Shown: positions 35,465 through 43,840 of the stretch, one piece after another
Layout: each line of letters begins with the position of its first letter
How positions within the stretch are numbered: the stretch's first letter is position 1
From: Marinimicrobium sp038419845
GTDB lineage: Bacteria; Pseudomonadota; Gammaproteobacteria; Pseudomonadales; Cellvibrionaceae
DNA: 64,000 nucleotides
Assembly (NCBI RefSeq): GCF_038419845.1
Contig: NZ_JBCAQT010000004.1
Span: 186,001-250,000, forward strand
Direction: 5' to 3'
Notes under the pieces: model-generated
Seen by the model: only the letters and a program-made list of their open reading frames with translations
Told to the model about the DNA's origin: nothing
Database searches by the model: none
Position numbers and translations under genes: made by a program

Positions 35465-35582
35465 GGCGGATGCGCCTTAGGCTCCGAAGCGTCGGACCGA
35501 TCCGCCCTACGGGTCGCTTTGTGCCATAGTCTTGCGTAGGGCGGATCGGTCCGACGCTTCGGAGCTGTAAGCGCATCCGCCG
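35465..35582. repeat. Long REP-like inverted repeat, copy C
   Basis: Two arms of about 46 bp (35465-35510 and 35536-35582) share GCGGATGCGC/GCGCATCCGC ends, an inner CTCCGAAGCGTCGGACCGATCCGCCCTAC and its complement, and a 25-bp spacer. The outer and inner ends match REP copies A and B, while the central CGAAGCGTCGGACCG part is specific to this copy. It lies between the VTT-reductase stop (35601) and the DUF547 start. Confidence 0.8.
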
Positions 35583-35600
35583 CAAATATACGTGACGCTA

Positions 35601-37760
35601 TCATCTGTCACCTCCCCTTCTCCAGGTGTGGTATTTCTCCAACCATTTGAGGACCGCTTCGGGTTTGTGGGCTTTTTTCCACTCGCCGGCGGCGTATTTG
35701 TTGGCTTCGGCCAGCGTGGGATAAACGTGGATGGTGCCGAGGATTTTGTTCAGGCCCAGGCCGTGGCGCATGGCGAGGATGAATTCGGCCATGAGGTTGC
35801 TCGCTTCGGTGCCGACGATGACGACGCCGAGGATTTTGTCCTTGCCTTTGGGCGTCAGGACTTTGATGAAGCCGGTGGTGCTGCTGTCGGCGATGGCGCG
35901 GTCGAGTTCGGCCAGTTCGAAGCGGGTGACTTCGTAATCGATTTCCTGCTCTTTGGCGTCCGCTTCGCTGATGCCCACGCGGGCGATTTCCGGATCCACG
36001 AAGGTGGTCCAGGGAATGACGGAGTAGTCGACCTTGAAACGTTTGAATTGTCCGAACAGGGCATTCACGGCCGCGAACCAGGCCATGTGCGCGGCGGTGT
36101 GGGTGAACTGGTAGGGACCGGCCACGTCGCCGGCGGCGTAGATGTTGGGGTAGAGAGTCTCCAGGTATTCGTTGGTGACGACGGTGCGCTCGGTCTGGAT
36201 GCCCAGATCTTCCAGTCCATAACCGGTCAGCCGGGCTTTACGACCGACCGAGACCACAAGTTGGTCGAACGGCAGGCGTTTTTCCTCGCCCTCGTGCTCC
36301 ACCACCAGAACCTTCTGTTCGCCGTCCAGCTCGCAGCGCAGTGCTTTGTGTTCGGTCAGCACTTCGACACCGTCCTGCTCCAGCGACTGGCGAGCGAGAG
36401 CGGACACTTCCTCGTCCTCTTTGGCGAGGATACGGTCGCCCATTTCCACCTGACTGACATGAGAGCCAAGCCGGGCAAAGGCCTGGGACAGTTCCGAGCC
36501 AATGGGGCCTCCCCCCAGAAGAACCAGTCGCTCGGGTGGCGAGTCCAGTTCGGCAAAGGTTTCCCAGAGCGTGTCGCTGGTGACATAACCGGTTTCGTCC
36601 AGCCCGGGCAGGTCCGGCACCAGGGGCTCGGCCCCGGCGGCGATGACGATGCTGCGGGTGGTCAGGCGCTGGGTGCCGCCATCGTTCAGGGCAATATCGA
36701 CAGTCCAGGGGTCCACAATGGTGGCGTAGCCGGCCACCACATCGACGCCCAGTTCGGTATAGCGCTCGGCGCTGTCGTGGGGTTCGACCTCCTTGATGAC
36801 CTTGTGGATTCGCTCCATCACAGCGCGGAAGCTGAAGGTCGGCTGCTGTGCGTTCAGGCCATAGTGGTCGGCGTGGCGCATCTGGTGGGCGACCTTGGCG
36901 CTTTTGATCAGCGCCTTGCTGGGAACGCAGCCGTAGTTCAGGCAGTCGCCGCCCATTTTATGGGCTTCCACCAGAGTGACTTTGGCTTTGACCGTCGCGC
37001 CAATGTAGGCGGACACCAGACCGCCCGCACCGCCACCGATGACCACCAGGTTGCGATCAAACTGCTTTGGCTTGCTCCAGCCTTTGTAGGCACGGCCCCG
37101 CTGAACGATGCGCACAATACCTTTGGCAATCCAGGGGAAAATGCCCAGCAATACAAACGAAAGGATCAGCTCCGGCGAGAAGATGCCGCCCACGCTGTCG
37201 ATATCCGCCAACTGGGTACCGGCATTCACATAGACGGCCGTGCCACCGAGCATACCCACCTGACTGACCCAGTAGAAGGTCCAGGTTTTCAGCCGGGTCA
37301 CGCCCATCACCAGGTTGATGACAAAGAAGGGAAACAACGGCACCAGACGCAGGGTGAAAAGGTAAAAAGCACCGTCGCGCTCAATGCCCCGATTGATGGT
37401 CTTCAGCCGCTCGCCGAAACGTTTCTGTACCGACTCGCGCAAGACGAACCGCGCCACCAAGAAGGCCAGAGTGGCGCCGATGCTGGAGGCAAAGGACACC
37501 AGCACCAGGCCCTGCCACAACCCAAAGAAGGCGCCACCGGCCAGGGTCATGATGGCCGCCCCGGGCAGAGACAGCGCGGTGACGATCACGTAGAACACAA
37601 AGTAGACCGCAGGCACCAGCAGGGGGAAGTCGGCCAGCCATTGCTGAAATTGAGCCTGACTGTTTTTCAGTTGCTGCAGGGTCAGGTATTCGTCCAACCC
37701 GAACCCAAAGTAGGCGGCCACCAGGGCGGCAACTCCCACCAATAGCATCAAACGTTTCAT
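35601..37760 (-). CDS. VTT (SNARE-associated/DedA-like) membrane domain fused to a flavoprotein disulfide reductase
   Basis: A 719-residue fusion. Residues 1-235 form a TVP38/TMEM64 (VTT) membrane domain (VTALSLPGAAIMTLAGGAFFG, FTLRLVPLFPFFVINLVMG) with about five helices. Residues about 240-719 form a class I pyridine nucleotide-disulfide oxidoreductase: FAD site NLVVIGGGAGGLVSAYIG, redox pair GGDCLNYGCVPSK, NAD(P) site LVLLGGGPIGSELSQ and YAAGDVAG. The reductase would be tethered to the inner membrane, perhaps reducing a quinone, disulfide or metal. The TGTAAGAAA/CGACA signal lies 63 nt upstream (37823-37849). Single gene. Confidence 0.93.
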   Translation of the reverse strand: MKRLMLLVGVAALVAAYFGFGLDEYLTLQQLKNSQAQFQQWLADFPLLVPAVYFVFYVIVTALSLPGAAIMTLAGGAFFGLWQGLVLVSFASSIGATLAFLVARFVLRESVQKRFGERLKTINRGIERDGAFYLFTLRLVPLFPFFVINLVMGVTRLKTWTFYWVSQVGMLGGTAVYVNAGTQLADIDSVGGIFSPELILSFVLLGIFPWIAKGIVRIVQRGRAYKGWSKPKQFDRNLVVIGGGAGGLVSAYIGATVKAKVTLVEAHKMGGDCLNYGCVPSKALIKSAKVAHQMRHADHYGLNAQQPTFSFRAVMERIHKVIKEVEPHDSAERYTELGVDVVAGYATIVDPWTVDIALNDGGTQRLTTRSIVIAAGAEPLVPDLPGLDETGYVTSDTLWETFAELDSPPERLVLLGGGPIGSELSQAFARLGSHVSQVEMGDRILAKEDEEVSALARQSLEQDGVEVLTEHKALRCELDGEQKVLVVEHEGEEKRLPFDQLVVSVGRKARLTGYGLEDLGIQTERTVVTNEYLETLYPNIYAAGDVAGPYQFTHTAAHMAWFAAVNALFGQFKRFKVDYSVIPWTTFVDPEIARVGISEADAKEQEIDYEVTRFELAELDRAIADSSTTGFIKVLTPKGKDKILGVVIVGTEASNLMAEFILAMRHGLGLNKILGTIHVYPTLAEANKYAAGEWKKAHKPEAVLKWLEKYHTWRRGGDR

Positions 37761-37822
37761 AGGGCGTCCTTCACTGACGTCGGTTATCGTTGGCGGTCCG
37801 CCCGGACCGCAATGTCCTGTAT

Positions 37823-37849
37823 TGTCGACAGGGCCCGGCGTTTCTTACA
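37823..37849 (-). promoter_or_regulatory. ECF-type promoter signal upstream of the VTT-reductase
   Basis: TGTAAGAAA (37849-37841), 13 nt, then CGACA (37827-37823) on the minus strand, 63 nt before the ATG at 37760. Same motif and spacing as four other sites in the window. Confidence 0.7.
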
Positions 37850-37958
37850 GAATGGAGCCAGTGGTTACGCCGGGAGTCGGGAAATCGACGATTGCATCCA
37901 CGGTAACGCATCATAACAACTATTGATTCATTAAAAGCGCCCGGGGAGGGTGACGCTC

Positions 37959-38633
37959 ATGAAGGTACTGCTGTTCGATGTGATTGAGACGCTGTTTTCC
38001 CTACAGCCACTTCGCGATCGGGTGAAGAGGGAAGGGCTGAGCGAGCAGTACGCGGATCTGTTTTTTGCCCAGCTGCTGCGTGATGCCTTTGCCCTGTCCG
38101 CCACCGGCGTGTTTCAGCCCTTTCCGGCCATCGCCGCCGGAACGCTCAGAGTGATATTGAGCAACGCCGGCGAGCCGGCGGACCCGCCGCAGATCAAGCG
38201 CCTGCTGTCGGCCTTTGCCGAGTTGCCGGCCCATTCCGATGTCACCGCCGCGCTGGAGCAGGCTCAAGCGGCGGGGGCAAAAGTCGTCCTGCTGACCAAC
38301 GGTTCGGCCGACAATACCCGCCAGCTGGTGGCTCAGGCCCATCTGGACCCGCTGGTGGACGACATCGTTTCCATTGACGAGCACTCAATCTGGAAGCCCC
38401 AGCCCGCCCTCTATCAGGCGGTGTGCCAGCAGCTCCATACGCCGCCGGCGGACACCACCCTGATTGCCGCCCATGCCTGGGACGTGCACGGCGCCCGCCA
38501 GGCAGGCCTGAGGGCGGTATGGGTGGAGCGTCAGGATCACCACTTCCATGAGTTGATGCGTGCGCCACTGGGCGAGGCCCGGACGCTGCCCGAGGCTGTT
38601 TCGATGGCTTTGGGCGAATCAGACAGGCACTAA
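37959..38633 (+). CDS. HAD hydrolase, haloacid dehalogenase type II-like
   Basis: A 224-residue HAD-superfamily protein. The nucleophile motif LLFDVIETLF has Asp7; motif II is VVLLTNGS, motif III has lysine in SIWKPQP, and motif IV is represented by AHAWDVHGARQAGLRAVW, a pattern typical of type II 2-haloacid dehalogenases. I chose the ATG at 37959, nine nt after GGGGAGG, over the GTG at 37950. Activity could be dehalogenase or phosphatase; dehalogenase-specific residues cannot be confirmed by eye. Its upstream region is shared with the divergent VTT-reductase. Confidence 0.82.
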   Translation: MKVLLFDVIETLFSLQPLRDRVKREGLSEQYADLFFAQLLRDAFALSATGVFQPFPAIAAGTLRVILSNAGEPADPPQIKRLLSAFAELPAHSDVTAALEQAQAAGAKVVLLTNGSADNTRQLVAQAHLDPLVDDIVSIDEHSIWKPQPALYQAVCQQLHTPPADTTLIAAHAWDVHGARQAGLRAVWVERQDHHFHELMRAPLGEARTLPEAVSMALGESDRH

Positions 38634-38645
38634 GCCCGATTCCCG

Positions 38646-39500
38646 CTACCAGTCGAAATCCGCATGGCGGGCGAGTTCCTCCGGCTCCAGAACCCCCTCG
38701 TACCGTTGGCCATCGATGATCCAGGTGGGGTAGTTGCTGATTTCTTCACGCACGCAGACGCGGGCCCTGGGTCCGTCGCGACCGAGGGGACTGCACTCCA
38801 CGTAAGGCAACTGGTCCGACACCTGGTGAAACAGGCGTTTTTGCTGCTGACACGCCGAGCACCAGGAGGCGCCGTAAAAAACGGCCCCGCGCTCCTCCAG
38901 GTGCTCGGCCAGAGCTTCGAGTTTCTCGGATGGCGGCGGCTGCAAAAGGTCACTGTAATAATAAATATGAAGGGAACCGACCACCACCAGCGCCAGGGCC
39001 GCTGAATTCAGCGGCCAGTACCACCAGACCGGCGGTTTGGTCGCCGCCGGGCGCTGCCAGGCCAGCAGCGCGACGATACCGGCCACCGTTACCAGCGATG
39101 CCAGGCACCAGAGGCACACCGTCTGCAGTTCAACCAGACCCACCATCGTCAGGTAGAGGCTGATCGCCAGTCCTGCCACGGCCAGGCGCCACACTCGCTG
39201 CCAACGCTTGGTGCGCGCCCGCGTGCTCAGGACCACCACCAGCATCAGGGTATAGAGCGCAAAGCCCCAGAGCGCCAGGGGCAACCCCAAAACCCGGGAC
39301 CAGCGGCTGTTCTGGACCAGGTCGCAGCCCGAACCTTCACCACACAGCGCCGGCCCCGAGTCCAGAAAGGCAACGCCGGTCAGATAGGCGGTGATCGCCA
39401 TCCCCAGCCCCAGCAATGCCAGCAGCGGCCAGTTGGGCGGCGCTTCCGCCCGGGGGTGTCTGGTTTTGGTGTTCGGTTTTCGCGCGTGTTTTTTTGCCAT
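38646..39500 (-). CDS. VKOR-family disulfide oxidoreductase fused to thioredoxin-like domain
   Basis: A 284-residue membrane protein. The VKOR domain (about 22-165) has four or five helices, the loop cysteines CGEGSGC at about 53-59 and the active CLWC at about 131-134. A C-terminal thioredoxin-like domain (about 200-280) carries GASWCSAC. VKOR proteins oxidise a DsbA-like partner and pass electrons to quinone, so this fusion can form disulfides in periplasmic proteins on its own. A basic N-terminal tail precedes the first helix. Convergent with the HAD gene; only 12 bp separate the two stops. Confidence 0.93.
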   Translation of the reverse strand: MAKKHARKPNTKTRHPRAEAPPNWPLLALLGLGMAITAYLTGVAFLDSGPALCGEGSGCDLVQNSRWSRVLGLPLALWGFALYTLMLVVVLSTRARTKRWQRVWRLAVAGLAISLYLTMVGLVELQTVCLWCLASLVTVAGIVALLAWQRPAATKPPVWWYWPLNSAALALVVVGSLHIYYYSDLLQPPPSEKLEALAEHLEERGAVFYGASWCSACQQQKRLFHQVSDQLPYVECSPLGRDGPRARVCVREEISNYPTWIIDGQRYEGVLEPEELARHADFDW

Positions 39501-39858
39501 GCGGATCGACTCGTTGATGGGTTTTGTTTATTAGGGACCTGGGTCATTACGACGCCGGCTTTACCGGATCTTACCATCTGGGGTGAGATGCACAACGTGC
39601 CGGCAATCAGACAGACCGAATCTATTCGCCTGTGCGCTGACTCCGTAGCCAACTATGCTAGCAGTCTCATCTCGACGAACAATGCAAAGATAAAACAGCT
39701 GTCCTGCTGTGCGGGTTGAGCGATAGGCATCTGTGCGGGTTGAGCGATAGGGATCAATAAAGCCGTCGTAAAAAGTAGCGGGCCGGGACCTCAGCGCGCC
39801 AGCTTCTCTACTAAGCTGAACAGGGTACCCATTAATTTATTTATAAGGAGCTGAAAAG
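39501..39858. other. Non-coding stretch with a 21-bp tandem direct repeat
   Basis: A 358-bp gap between VKOR and the flavoprotein at 39859. I see no gene. The 21-bp sequence CTGTGCGGGTTGAGCGATAGG occurs twice in direct orientation (39707-39727 and 39731-39751), 108 bp upstream of the flavoprotein start, and could be a regulator site. It also marks the left edge of the redox/stress island. Confidence 0.5.
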
Positions 39859-41307
39859 ATGGATAGGGATAAGAGAAGGGTGGAAATCGCCATTATCGGC
39901 GCCGGCACAGCGGGGCTCACCGCCTATAGAGCCGCGCGCAAGCACACTGAGAACCTGGTACTGATCGAAGGCGGCACTTATGGGACCACCTGCGCCCGGG
40001 TCGGCTGTATGCCCAGCAAGCTGCTGATCGCAGCGGCAGAGAGTGCCCACGATGCGGCACAGACCGGGCTGTTCGGTATTCAGGTGGGAGATATCGTGGT
40101 CAATGGCGAGCAGGTACTGGAGCGTGTGCGCCGGGAAAGGGACCGATTTGTCGGGTCAGTCCTCGACTCAGTAGACGCGATTCCCGCGGCCCACAAGCTG
40201 ACCGGTTGCGCCCGCTTCCTCGCGCCGGGCAGGTTGGCGGTCGGGGACGGAATGGAAATCGAGGCGGATCGTATCGTTATCGCCACCGGCTCGAGCCCCA
40301 GTATTCCCGATATGTTTCAGGGCCTGGGAGACCGGCTGTTGGTCAGTGACAGCCTGTTCGAATTACCCCCCCTTCCGTCCTCCATCGCGGTATTCGGCTG
40401 CGGCGTAGTGGGGCTGGAGCTGGGACAGGCGTTGAGCCGTCTGGGTGTGCGCGTGTCCATGTTCGGCCGAAGTGGGGCCCTCGGCGGTATCGCCGACAAC
40501 AACATCCGCACCTATGCCGAAGAGTATTTCAATGAAGAGTTTTATCTGGATACCCGTGCCGAGGTGACCGAGCTAATCCGGACTGAGAGCGGTGTCTCCA
40601 TCCACTTTGTCCATCGTGACAAAGGCGCGGTCACCGAGCGGTTTGACTATGTCCTTGTGGCAACCGGTCGCTCGCCCAACCTGGAGGGTTTGAACCTTGA
40701 AGCCAGCGACCTGGCTCTGGATGAAAAGGGCGTTCCGTTGACGGAGCCATCGACGCTCCAATGCGGCGACAACCCGGTTTTCCTGGTGGGTGACGCCAAT
40801 CAACAGGCGCCCTTTCTCCACGAGGCGGCCAATGAAGGCCGGATCGCCGGGGACAATGCGGGCCGCTACCCGAAAGTGTTCTCCGCCGAACGGCAGTCGC
40901 CCTTTTCCGTGGTGTTCTGCAGCCCACAGGTGACCAACGTGGGCCGCCCCGTTGGACGTATGTCGACCGACGAGCGCAAAGACTATGTGATGGGCGAAAG
41001 CTCCTTTGAAGATCAGGGGCGCAGCAAAGTGATCGGCAAAAACCGTGGCCTGTTGCAAGTCTATGCCGAGCGCAGCAACGGCGTGTTTGTGGGGGCCGAG
41101 ATGTTTGGCCCCGCCGCCGAGCATATCGGCCACCTACTGGCCTGGGCCGCGCAGCAGCGCATGACGGTCTCAGCGATGTTGACGATGCCGTTTTATCATC
41201 CGGTCATTGAGGAGGGTGTGCGCACCGCCCTCAGGGACCTGCACGACAATCTGAAAGAGGCCACCACCAAAACCGATCCCTGCCTGGAGTGCGGGCCGGG
41301 TGGTTAG
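39859..41307 (+). CDS. Dihydrolipoamide dehydrogenase-like flavoprotein (CARVGC type)
   Basis: A 482-residue class I pyridine nucleotide-disulfide oxidoreductase: FAD motif IAIIGAGTAGLTAYRAA, redox pair TTCARVGCMPSK near residues 50-55, NAD(P) motif IAVFGCGVVGLELGQAL, second FAD motif FLVGDAN, and the C-terminal His-Glu pair in FYHPVIEEG. AAGGAG lies upstream of the ATG. No 2-oxoacid dehydrogenase genes are nearby, so lipoamide as substrate is doubtful; glutathione-like thiols, quinones or metals are alternatives. First gene of the island and followed on the same strand by a PRC-barrel and a peroxiredoxin-like gene. Confidence 0.9.
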   Translation: MDRDKRRVEIAIIGAGTAGLTAYRAARKHTENLVLIEGGTYGTTCARVGCMPSKLLIAAAESAHDAAQTGLFGIQVGDIVVNGEQVLERVRRERDRFVGSVLDSVDAIPAAHKLTGCARFLAPGRLAVGDGMEIEADRIVIATGSSPSIPDMFQGLGDRLLVSDSLFELPPLPSSIAVFGCGVVGLELGQALSRLGVRVSMFGRSGALGGIADNNIRTYAEEYFNEEFYLDTRAEVTELIRTESGVSIHFVHRDKGAVTERFDYVLVATGRSPNLEGLNLEASDLALDEKGVPLTEPSTLQCGDNPVFLVGDANQQAPFLHEAANEGRIAGDNAGRYPKVFSAERQSPFSVVFCSPQVTNVGRPVGRMSTDERKDYVMGESSFEDQGRSKVIGKNRGLLQVYAERSNGVFVGAEMFGPAAEHIGHLLAWAAQQRMTVSAMLTMPFYHPVIEEGVRTALRDLHDNLKEATTKTDPCLECGPGG

Positions 41308-41327
41308 TGGGCCGTCACTGGCCATCG

Positions 41328-41352
41328 CGCCTTAGTGCGTTATCGAACCGAC
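41328..41352 (+). repeat. Island upstream element, short copy 1
   Basis: CGCCTTAGTGCGTTATCGAACCGAC closely matches the start of longer copies at 47235-47340 and 52341-52440. It lies between the CARVGC flavoprotein and the PRC-barrel gene and may be part of a promoter region or the end of a shared recombined segment. Confidence 0.55.
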
Positions 41353-41513
41353 ATACCCATTCCCCAGGAGTACTTTGGGGTTTCATGCTGAGTGCCAGGT
41401 CTTGTGGTGATTCAGTCTCTCCCCCGGGCAATAGCACCCAGGAAGAAAACTTTGATGAGGCGCTTGAAAAGGACATTCTGTCCGGCCAGGAATCAGATTC
41501 GAAGGAGATTTGT

Positions 41514-42059
41514 ATGAACAAGCTACATTCATTGGCTTTTTACGCATTGGTTGCTCCAGTCATAACGTTTAGTTCGGTTGCCGTTCTTGCCCAACAATCC
41601 GCCGGCCCGGATGTTGATCGTGAACAAGAAAGGCCTCACAGTGATCAAGGCCACACTCGACCCATTCCCGGAAGCACATACAGTAATACCGCAGGCGAGG
41701 CTGGCTCGCATGTAGCGGCCGATCAAAACACCAGGCGTGATCAGTCTCACACGCAGCGCCGGGGCTATCTAGGCTCTGTTCCAACCAATGGCATGCAGGC
41801 AAGCCATCTGATCGGTGCTGAGATCAATGCCACTGGTGATGATGCTGTGGGCTCGGTGACTGAATTGATTATTGACCAGGACGGCCAGGTCGTGGCAGTT
41901 GTAGTCGGCGTCGGTGGTTTCCTGGGCATGGGTAAGAAAAACGTCGCCATCGGCTGGGATGATGTGAAAAGGTCAGGTGGTGATGAGTATCCGAAACTTC
42001 AGGTTGATCTGACCCGTGAAGATCTGCGCTCTGCACCCGAGTTTGAAAAGCAGGAGTGA
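41514..42059 (+). CDS. Secreted PRC-barrel domain protein
   Basis: A 181-residue protein: signal peptide (LAFYALVAPVITFSSVAVLA, cut near residue 24), a low-complexity polar linker, then a PRC-barrel domain (about 95-170; ASHLIGAEINATGDDAVGSVTELIIDQDGQ, VAIGWDDVKR). PRC-barrel proteins of this kind are common in stress-response and plasmid-borne loci; no enzymatic role is known. I chose the ATG at 41514 because GAAGGAG lies 6 nt upstream; the frame opens earlier at 41289 without such a site. It lies 4 bp before the peroxiredoxin-like gene, so both are in one operon. Confidence 0.85.
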   Translation: MNKLHSLAFYALVAPVITFSSVAVLAQQSAGPDVDREQERPHSDQGHTRPIPGSTYSNTAGEAGSHVAADQNTRRDQSHTQRRGYLGSVPTNGMQASHLIGAEINATGDDAVGSVTELIIDQDGQVVAVVVGVGGFLGMGKKNVAIGWDDVKRSGGDEYPKLQVDLTREDLRSAPEFEKQE

Positions 42060-42063
42060 AACC

Positions 42064-42582
42064 ATGTCAATCCAGGCTAAAATCGACAAATCATTTCCCA
42101 CCATTTCGTTACAGACACTCAGCGGTAAGTCTCTGGCTCTCGGAGAGCCACGCCAGGGACAGTGGCGACTGCTGGTCGTGTACCGGGGCCTGCATTGCCC
42201 CATCTGCAAAAAATATCTGGGTCGGATCAACGATATGAAAGCGGACTTTGACAAATTGAATGTGCAAATCGTCGCAGTCTCCACCGACCCAGAGGAAAAG
42301 GCCACGAAGCTCGCCTCTGAATTGGATCTGGACTTTGAGGTCGCTTATGGTCTTGGCATTGATCAGGCGCGGGATCTGGGGATGTATATTTCCAATCCTA
42401 TGGATAGTACAGAGACCGACCGGCCTTTTGCCGAACCGGGATTGTTTTTCATTCGCCCGGATGGCAGATTACACTTTTGCGAAATCTCTAGCGTCCCGTT
42501 CTGTCGCCCCGACCTGGAGATGATCAAGATGGGGGTAAGTACTATCCAGGAAAAAGACTACCCACCTCGCGGTATGGGCTGA
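42064..42582 (+). CDS. Peroxiredoxin-like AhpC/TSA-family protein
   Basis: A 172-residue redoxin-fold protein. The active-site region VVYRGLHCPICKKYLGR has Cys45 and Cys48 in a CPIC motif, followed by VQIVAVSTDPEEKATKLASE. The family reduces peroxides or disulfides using thiols. There is no signal peptide, so it is cytoplasmic. GGAG lies 8 nt upstream of the ATG. It follows the PRC-barrel gene after 4 bp. The CxxC arrangement differs from classic 2-Cys peroxiredoxins; it may act more like a thioredoxin-type reductase. Confidence 0.87.
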   Translation: MSIQAKIDKSFPTISLQTLSGKSLALGEPRQGQWRLLVVYRGLHCPICKKYLGRINDMKADFDKLNVQIVAVSTDPEEKATKLASELDLDFEVAYGLGIDQARDLGMYISNPMDSTETDRPFAEPGLFFIRPDGRLHFCEISSVPFCRPDLEMIKMGVSTIQEKDYPPRGMG

Positions 42583-42595
42583 TTAGCACCAGACC

Positions 42596-42685
42596 GGATT
42601 GCGCCTCATCGTGTACTTCGTCATTTGCCACGGCATGACCGCCATATTTCCATGGTTTGCCAGGGCAGTTGGCTGGATCATGTAG
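42596..42685 (+). pseudogene. Fragment of a small membrane protein (copy 1)
   Basis: The frame ending at the TAG at 42683 reads VYFVICHGMTAIFPWFARAV near its end. It closely matches, at base and residue level, the end of the small protein remnant at 52471-52626 (VYLINFYGMTMIFPWFAMA). No start or upstream part remains. It lies just before the AI-2E-family gene. Confidence 0.55.
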
Positions 42686-42693
42686 GAATGGAA

Positions 42694-43746
42694 ATGGACA
42701 GCAATGCAAAGATCATCTTTTATTCGGCAACCATAGTTACCGGCACTTTTTTCCTGGCCTGGGGGCTGGTCGAGGCGAAGGGCGTCTTGGCGCCGCTGAC
42801 AACTGCGACCGTTCTGGCCCTGGTGATTCTTCCCGTGGCGAAATGGATAGAGAAAAAACTGCCACGGGGAATAGCATCTCTGATCAGCACACTGGCGCTC
42901 ATGATCATTTCATTGGTATTTATCGTCGCACTTTCGTATCAGACCAAGGTCTTTGTCGACAGCTGGCCCGAAGTCAAACAAACGATGCAGCCCAAGATAG
43001 AAACGTGGAAGACGCTTGTGACTGAGAATACATTCCTGGCGGAAGACGACCTCCCGACAGGCGATAGTCTCTCGCTCGAAAAAGAAGGGACTGGAGAGGG
43101 AGCGCCGATCGTCAGCATGTTCGGGCGTGGCGCCGGGTATATTGGGACCTATCTTTTGACCTTCATTTACGTATTCTTCATTCTCAACTATCGGCGTCGA
43201 TTCCGAACGTTTCTGTTGCGATTATTTCCAAATAACGAGGGTGAGGAGGTCAACAAGATCGTTCAGGAGTCGGCGAATGTCGTGCAACAGTACCTCATGG
43301 GGAAATTGATACTGATCGCGTTGCTGGCGGTAATCTATTCGATCGGCCTGGGTATTACAGGCGTCAGCAATTTCATTCTCGTGAGCATCATGGCCGCGAT
43401 TTTGACGCTTATTCCCTACCTGGGCAATATTATAGGATTCGTTTTCGCCATGGTGTTCGGCTACCTGACATCGGGCGACGTCGGAGTGCTTATCGGAATT
43501 GTAGCAACCTTTGGGGTTGCCCAGTTCTTCGAGAGTTACGTTCTCCAGCCATATGTGGTGGGACAGAAAGTCGATGTGCATCCCTTCATCGTGATTCTGG
43601 CGGTGATCGCGGGCAACGCGCTATGGGGCATCATCGGCATGACGCTGGCCATTCCGGTGATGGGCATCATCACAATCGTGTTTCTGCACGTTCCGGGCCT
43701 GCAACCCTTCGGCTATCTGTTCAGTGACAAAAAAGACGACAGCTGA
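42694..43746 (+). CDS. AI-2E family (PerM-like) membrane transporter
   Basis: A 350-residue inner-membrane protein of the AI-2E/PerM family: eight or so hydrophobic segments, a soluble insert (about 75-150) and the conserved C-terminal helices (LIPYLGNIIGFVFAMVFGYL, GQKVDVHPFIVILAVIAGNALWGIIGMTLAIPVMGI). Members export autoinducer-like compounds or exchange ions; the real substrate is unclear. I chose the ATG at 42694, 6 nt after AGGA; ATG 42688 is possible. The stop is convergent with the DUF1206 gene. Confidence 0.9.
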   Translation: MDSNAKIIFYSATIVTGTFFLAWGLVEAKGVLAPLTTATVLALVILPVAKWIEKKLPRGIASLISTLALMIISLVFIVALSYQTKVFVDSWPEVKQTMQPKIETWKTLVTENTFLAEDDLPTGDSLSLEKEGTGEGAPIVSMFGRGAGYIGTYLLTFIYVFFILNYRRRFRTFLLRLFPNNEGEEVNKIVQESANVVQQYLMGKLILIALLAVIYSIGLGITGVSNFILVSIMAAILTLIPYLGNIIGFVFAMVFGYLTSGDVGVLIGIVATFGVAQFFESYVLQPYVVGQKVDVHPFIVILAVIAGNALWGIIGMTLAIPVMGIITIVFLHVPGLQPFGYLFSDKKDDS

Positions 43747-43840
43747 CCGATCAACGCATCTCCAGCGTTGGCCTGCATGGTGGTTCTGCTATTACGGGCA
43801 GTGTAGCGGCCCGACGCCGGGAACTTATGCAATATCCGGG

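Noticed and set aside
35592..37745. A 717-codon open frame on the plus strand
   Set aside because: It mirrors the VTT-flavoprotein gene in antisense and shows no recognisable motif.
41289..41513. Longer start for the PRC-barrel protein
   Set aside because: The strong GAAGGAG site and signal peptide place the start at 41514.
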